Assembly: GCF_000389965.1 (NCBI RefSeq)
Contig: NC_021191.1
Location: 807,501-871,500 of the forward strand
DNA length: 64,000 nucleotides
Direction of reading: 5' to 3'
Source: Actinoplanes sp. N902-109
Lineage (GTDB): Bacteria; Actinomycetota; Actinomycetes; Mycobacteriales; Micromonosporaceae
The translations under genes and the position numbers were made by a program. The notes beneath the pieces are model-generated. The model had not been told where the DNA came from. It saw nothing but the letters and a program-made list of their open reading frames with translations, and ran no database searches. Below are positions 61,448 through 64,000 of this stretch, in pieces (the first letter of the stretch is position 1; the number at the start of each line of letters is the position of its first letter).

Positions 61448-61576
61448 GCGCTGACCTTTCGCAGGTGTGGTCCTTCAGCCTCGGCTGACTTGGGGGCGGC
61501 CGGGGAAGCGTTGGGGAGCAGGACGGTTACAGCCGTTCCGGCTCACAAGTGCGGGTCCGGTGCCGATGGGAGGAAC

Positions 61577-61801
61577 GTGCAGTCCCGGCACCGTCGACCG
61601 TCCCGCCTGGCCGCCCTCGCCGAGCGGGTGTGGCGGGTCCCGCTCGCGCTCGCGGCGGCGATCTTCGCGCTCTGCGGGCCGGCGCACGCCCTGGGGCACA
61701 CCGACTTCGTGTTCTACGCGGTGCTGGCCGGGCTCGTGCTGAGCGCGTTCGCCGTACCGATGGGACTGCTGGGGTTGCGGAACGCGGAGCGGGAGACCTA
61801 G
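61577..61801 (+). CDS. Small two-helix membrane protein
   Basis: A 74-residue protein with two hydrophobic helices (V-P-L-A-L-A-A-A-I-F-A-L-C and F-V-F-Y-A-V-L-A-G-L-V-L-S-A-F) joined by a G-H-T-D loop. GGAGG lies 3-4 nt before the GTG at 61577; a longer frame from 61490 adds unlikely residues. It ends 3 bp before the large glycosyltransferase gene, so it may be a small accessory subunit. Confidence 0.6.
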   Translation: MQSRHRRPSRLAALAERVWRVPLALAAAIFALCGPAHALGHTDFVFYAVLAGLVLSAFAVPMGLLGLRNAERET

Positions 61802-61804
61802 GGG

Positions 61805-64000
61805 GTGGCGCGCTTCTTCTCGCGGGCCGCCCTGCTGACCGCGCGCCCGTACCTGATCGTGCTGGCGCTGAACGCGCTGATCGTGAGCCGATGGTTCCGC
61901 ACCGGCACGTTCATCGCGGCGGGCGACATGGGTGCGTTCATCCGGCGCGGCTGGGCGCCCGAGGCCAACTGGGCGTGGAACCACCAGACCACCGGCGCGG
62001 GCTCGGCCGGCTACGTGATGGCGCGCGGCTTCGAGTTCATCCTCATCTGGCTGTGCCGCGCGGCCGGGCTCACCGAGTACTCCGCGCAGTGGCTCTATTA
62101 CATCTGCATCTACGGGCTGGTCGGCTTTGGCGTCGCCTATCTGGCCGGCGCGTTCGTGCGCAACCAGGCCGCGATCGTCACCGCGGGCTGCTTCGGGCTG
62201 CTCAACGGCTTCTTCCTGACCCGGCTGCCGAATCCGCTCAACATCATCTCGGTGGGCTCGGTGGCGCTGATCACCGGCATCGCCATGCGGGTGGCGAGCG
62301 GCCGCCGGGTGCCCACCCCGATCGCCGGCTTCGCGCTGATGCCGACCTCGTTCCTGTCGTTCAACCCGCCGATGCTCGTGGTGGCGTACGCCTGGGCGGT
62401 GGGCGGCACCCCGATCCTCGCCTGGCTGGTGCTGGGGCGGGCGCCGGCCGTACGGCTGCTCAAATGGTTCGTGGCCGCGTCGCCGTGGGCGATCGTGCTG
62501 AACGCCTACTGGCTGGTGCCGCTCGCGCAGAGCTACACCGGCGGTGGCGGCGCGACAGCGAACGCCACGTTCACCGATCCGACGAACTGGTCCTGGTCCC
62601 AGGTCAACAACCTGCCGCCGAACATCCTCACGATGGTGGCGAACTGGGCCTGGTTCCGGCCGCAGTACCTGCCGTTCGCCGTCGACCTGGACCGGCCCTG
62701 GTGGGTCTGGATCCGCTACCTGCTGCCGGCCGTGGTGTTCCTGGCGCCGCTGCTGGCCCCGCGCCGGTTGCGCCGGGTCGCGTTCGGGCTGATCTTCCTG
62801 ATCCTGGTGTTCGTGTTCCTGGCCAAGGGGCTGCGCCCGCCGCTCAGCCAGCTCAACCTGTTCCTGTACCTGCACGCGCCCGGCTTCTGGCTGTTCCGCG
62901 AGCCGATGAGCAAGCTCGGCCAGCTGCTCGTCTCGTTCTTCGGCGTCATGCTCGCGATCAGCGTCGAGGGCATGCTGCTGCGGTTGCGCACCTGGCCGCG
63001 GACCCGGGTGCCGGGCTGGGCGCAGCGCTTCGCGTACGGGGGATCGGCGCTCCCGCTGCTGCTCGTGCTGGCCTACCCCTATCCGCTCTACACCGGCGGG
63101 GTGATGCCCGACGAGCGGCCCACCCAGCCGTCCACCCACGTGCGCGTGCCGCCGGAATGGTGGAACCTGGCCGCGCACATCGACGCCGACCCGCGCCCCG
63201 GCAAGGTGCTCGTGCTGCCCCTCGACGACTATTACCAGATGCCCACGACCTGGGGCTTCTTCGGCGTGGACAGCATCGCCAACCTGCTGATCCAGCACCC
63301 GGTCATCCAGCCCAAGCCGGACGGCTACTTCGGCGACGGCGCCGGGTTCAGCGCGGACGTGCACGCCGTCGAGACCGCGCTGCTGGCCGGCGATCTGACG
63401 CCGGTGCCCAAGCTGCTCGACGCGATCGGCGCCAGCCGGGTGATCGTGCGGCACGACCTGCTGCGCGGCCTGCCCAACCGCTACTTCGCCGACGACCGCA
63501 TCCTCGGCGACGCCATGGCCCGGGTGCCGGGTGCCGCACTCGCCGTGGACGGCACGCTGCAGCTGTGGGACTTCACCGGCGGGACGAGCCCCACCCTGCG
63601 CACGTACGATCGCCTGCTCGACGCACCCGCCCGGGCTGCCGCGGGCGCGGCCGTGCTGGGCACGGTCGACACCCGCACCGCCATCGCCGCGCGGCCGGAC
63701 ACCTCGGTCGCCGCGCTGAGCCCGCAGGTCGACGACACCGCGGTGGTCACCCCGGACGTGGTGCACTGGCCGGTGCCCGCGGTCGACAAGGGCTCGCCCA
63801 GCACCACGGTCGACCTCACAGCGGGCAGCTACACGCTCGCGCAACGGGCCCGGGCCGGGGCTGTGCTGCAACCCCGCCTCGACACCGCGACCGGGCGGCT
63901 CGTGCTGCGCGACCCGACCGTCGTCAAAGTCGACGGCGAACCGGTGTCGACCCGGCCCGACCTGGTCGTGCCCATGCCCAAGGGCCGCGAGATCCTGGCG
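61805..64000 (+). CDS. GT-C-type membrane glycosyltransferase, AftD-like, 3' part beyond window
   Basis: The frame opens with GTG at 61805 and is open to the window end (732 codons). A GT-C-like region with about ten or more transmembrane segments fills residues 1-420: A-A-G-D-M-G-A-F-I-R-R-G-W-A-P, L-Y-Y-I-C-I-Y-G, R-L-P-N-P-L-N-I-I-S-V and F-R-E-P-M-S-K-L. A soluble extracytoplasmic part follows. The pattern resembles mycobacterial-type alpha-(1,3)-arabinofuranosyltransferase AftD and similar large envelope glycosyltransferases. Donor and acceptor in this organism are unknown. Confidence 0.75.
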   Translation, partial: MARFFSRAALLTARPYLIVLALNALIVSRWFRTGTFIAAGDMGAFIRRGWAPEANWAWNHQTTGAGSAGYVMARGFEFILIWLCRAAGLTEYSAQWLYYICIYGLVGFGVAYLAGAFVRNQAAIVTAGCFGLLNGFFLTRLPNPLNIISVGSVALITGIAMRVASGRRVPTPIAGFALMPTSFLSFNPPMLVVAYAWAVGGTPILAWLVLGRAPAVRLLKWFVAASPWAIVLNAYWLVPLAQSYTGGGGATANATFTDPTNWSWSQVNNLPPNILTMVANWAWFRPQYLPFAVDLDRPWWVWIRYLLPAVVFLAPLLAPRRLRRVAFGLIFLILVFVFLAKGLRPPLSQLNLFLYLHAPGFWLFREPMSKLGQLLVSFFGVMLAISVEGMLLRLRTWPRTRVPGWAQRFAYGGSALPLLLVLAYPYPLYTGGVMPDERPTQPSTHVRVPPEWWNLAAHIDADPRPGKVLVLPLDDYYQMPTTWGFFGVDSIANLLIQHPVIQPKPDGYFGDGAGFSADVHAVETALLAGDLTPVPKLLDAIGASRVIVRHDLLRGLPNRYFADDRILGDAMARVPGAALAVDGTLQLWDFTGGTSPTLRTYDRLLDAPARAAAGAAVLGTVDTRTAIAARPDTSVAALSPQVDDTAVVTPDVVHWPVPAVDKGSPSTTVDLTAGSYTLAQRARAGAVLQPRLDTATGRLVLRDPTVVKVDGEPVSTRPDLVVPMPKGREILA

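Noticed and set aside
61475..63871. Minus-strand open frame opposite the membrane glycosyltransferase
   Set aside because: Arg/Gln/Glu-rich antisense translation; the plus-strand frame has clear transmembrane segments.

Overview
The window is very GC-rich DNA with short intergenic gaps, frequent ATGA or GTGA gene overlaps and many GTG starts. It carries a DUF397 protein, several F420-type luciferase-like flavoproteins, an ECF42-type sigma factor with its DGPF partner, a RepSA/Int/Xis integrated element and many secreted glycan-active enzymes. Together these point to a filamentous actinomycete, most likely Micromonosporaceae (Actinoplanes-like). That placement is inferred from gene families; no rRNA gene is present.

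Layout. 1-3 kb: 5' part of a kdpD sensor kinase behind a CPA1 Na+/H+ antiporter. 3-6.7 kb: secreted GH3 glycosidase, DUF397 protein and a membrane protein. 6.8-8.5 kb: ahcY with a strong terminator and a well-formed SAH riboswitch. 8.6-13.8 kb: LacI regulator, DGPF/ECF42 pair, inosose-dehydratase-like protein, M48 protease and peptide deformylase. 14-19.7 kb: drug-resistance-type UvrA paralogue, P450, YciO-like protein, sulfotransferase and FMN reductase. 19.8-24.7 kb: a luciferase-like/FAD-oxidase fusion coupled to a second luciferase-like enzyme, then a secreted GH87-like beta-helix protein. 24.8-26.8 kb: a restriction-modification pair.

26.85-32.6 kb: a 5.7-kb integrated element between two 48-bp direct repeats that copy the 3' half of a tRNA-Arg(CCT) gene. 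It encodes a RepSA-like initiator, Xis and a tyrosine integrase but no visible transfer gene. Three pairs of an 8-bp motif near its ends look like integrase arm sites. Beyond the tRNA (32.8-34.3 kb) lies a WXG-type toxin with an HExxH C-terminus, overlapped by a small EF-Tu-domain-II-like candidate immunity gene. The tRNA locus therefore has a restriction system on one side, a toxin module on the other and a mobile element in it.

34.4-42.5 kb: pterin-dehydratase/VOC fusion, SGNH hydrolase, secreted beta-propeller and Ser-rich proteins, Gfo/Idh oxidoreductase, a scar of two broken genes, a dienelactone-hydrolase-like protein and a secreted GH30-CBM6 glycanase. 42.5-45.6 kb is the most unusual region: tandem TrmB-like/LuxR regulators, each followed within 1-5 nt by a tiny exported-looking peptide ending in PGG-(T/A)-C-x-T-C-x, plus a third HTH-only LuxR gene. 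These tiny genes are easily missed and may form a peptide-signalling cassette.

45.7-64 kb: LysM/M15 peptidase, LVIVD and DUF305 proteins, a coiled-coil membrane protein, two TetR-controlled enzyme loci with clear paired palindromic operators, a 1029-residue Ig-repeat secreted protein, two overlapping histidine kinases, and the start of a large GT-C-type membrane glycosyltransferase (AftD-like) cut by the window end.
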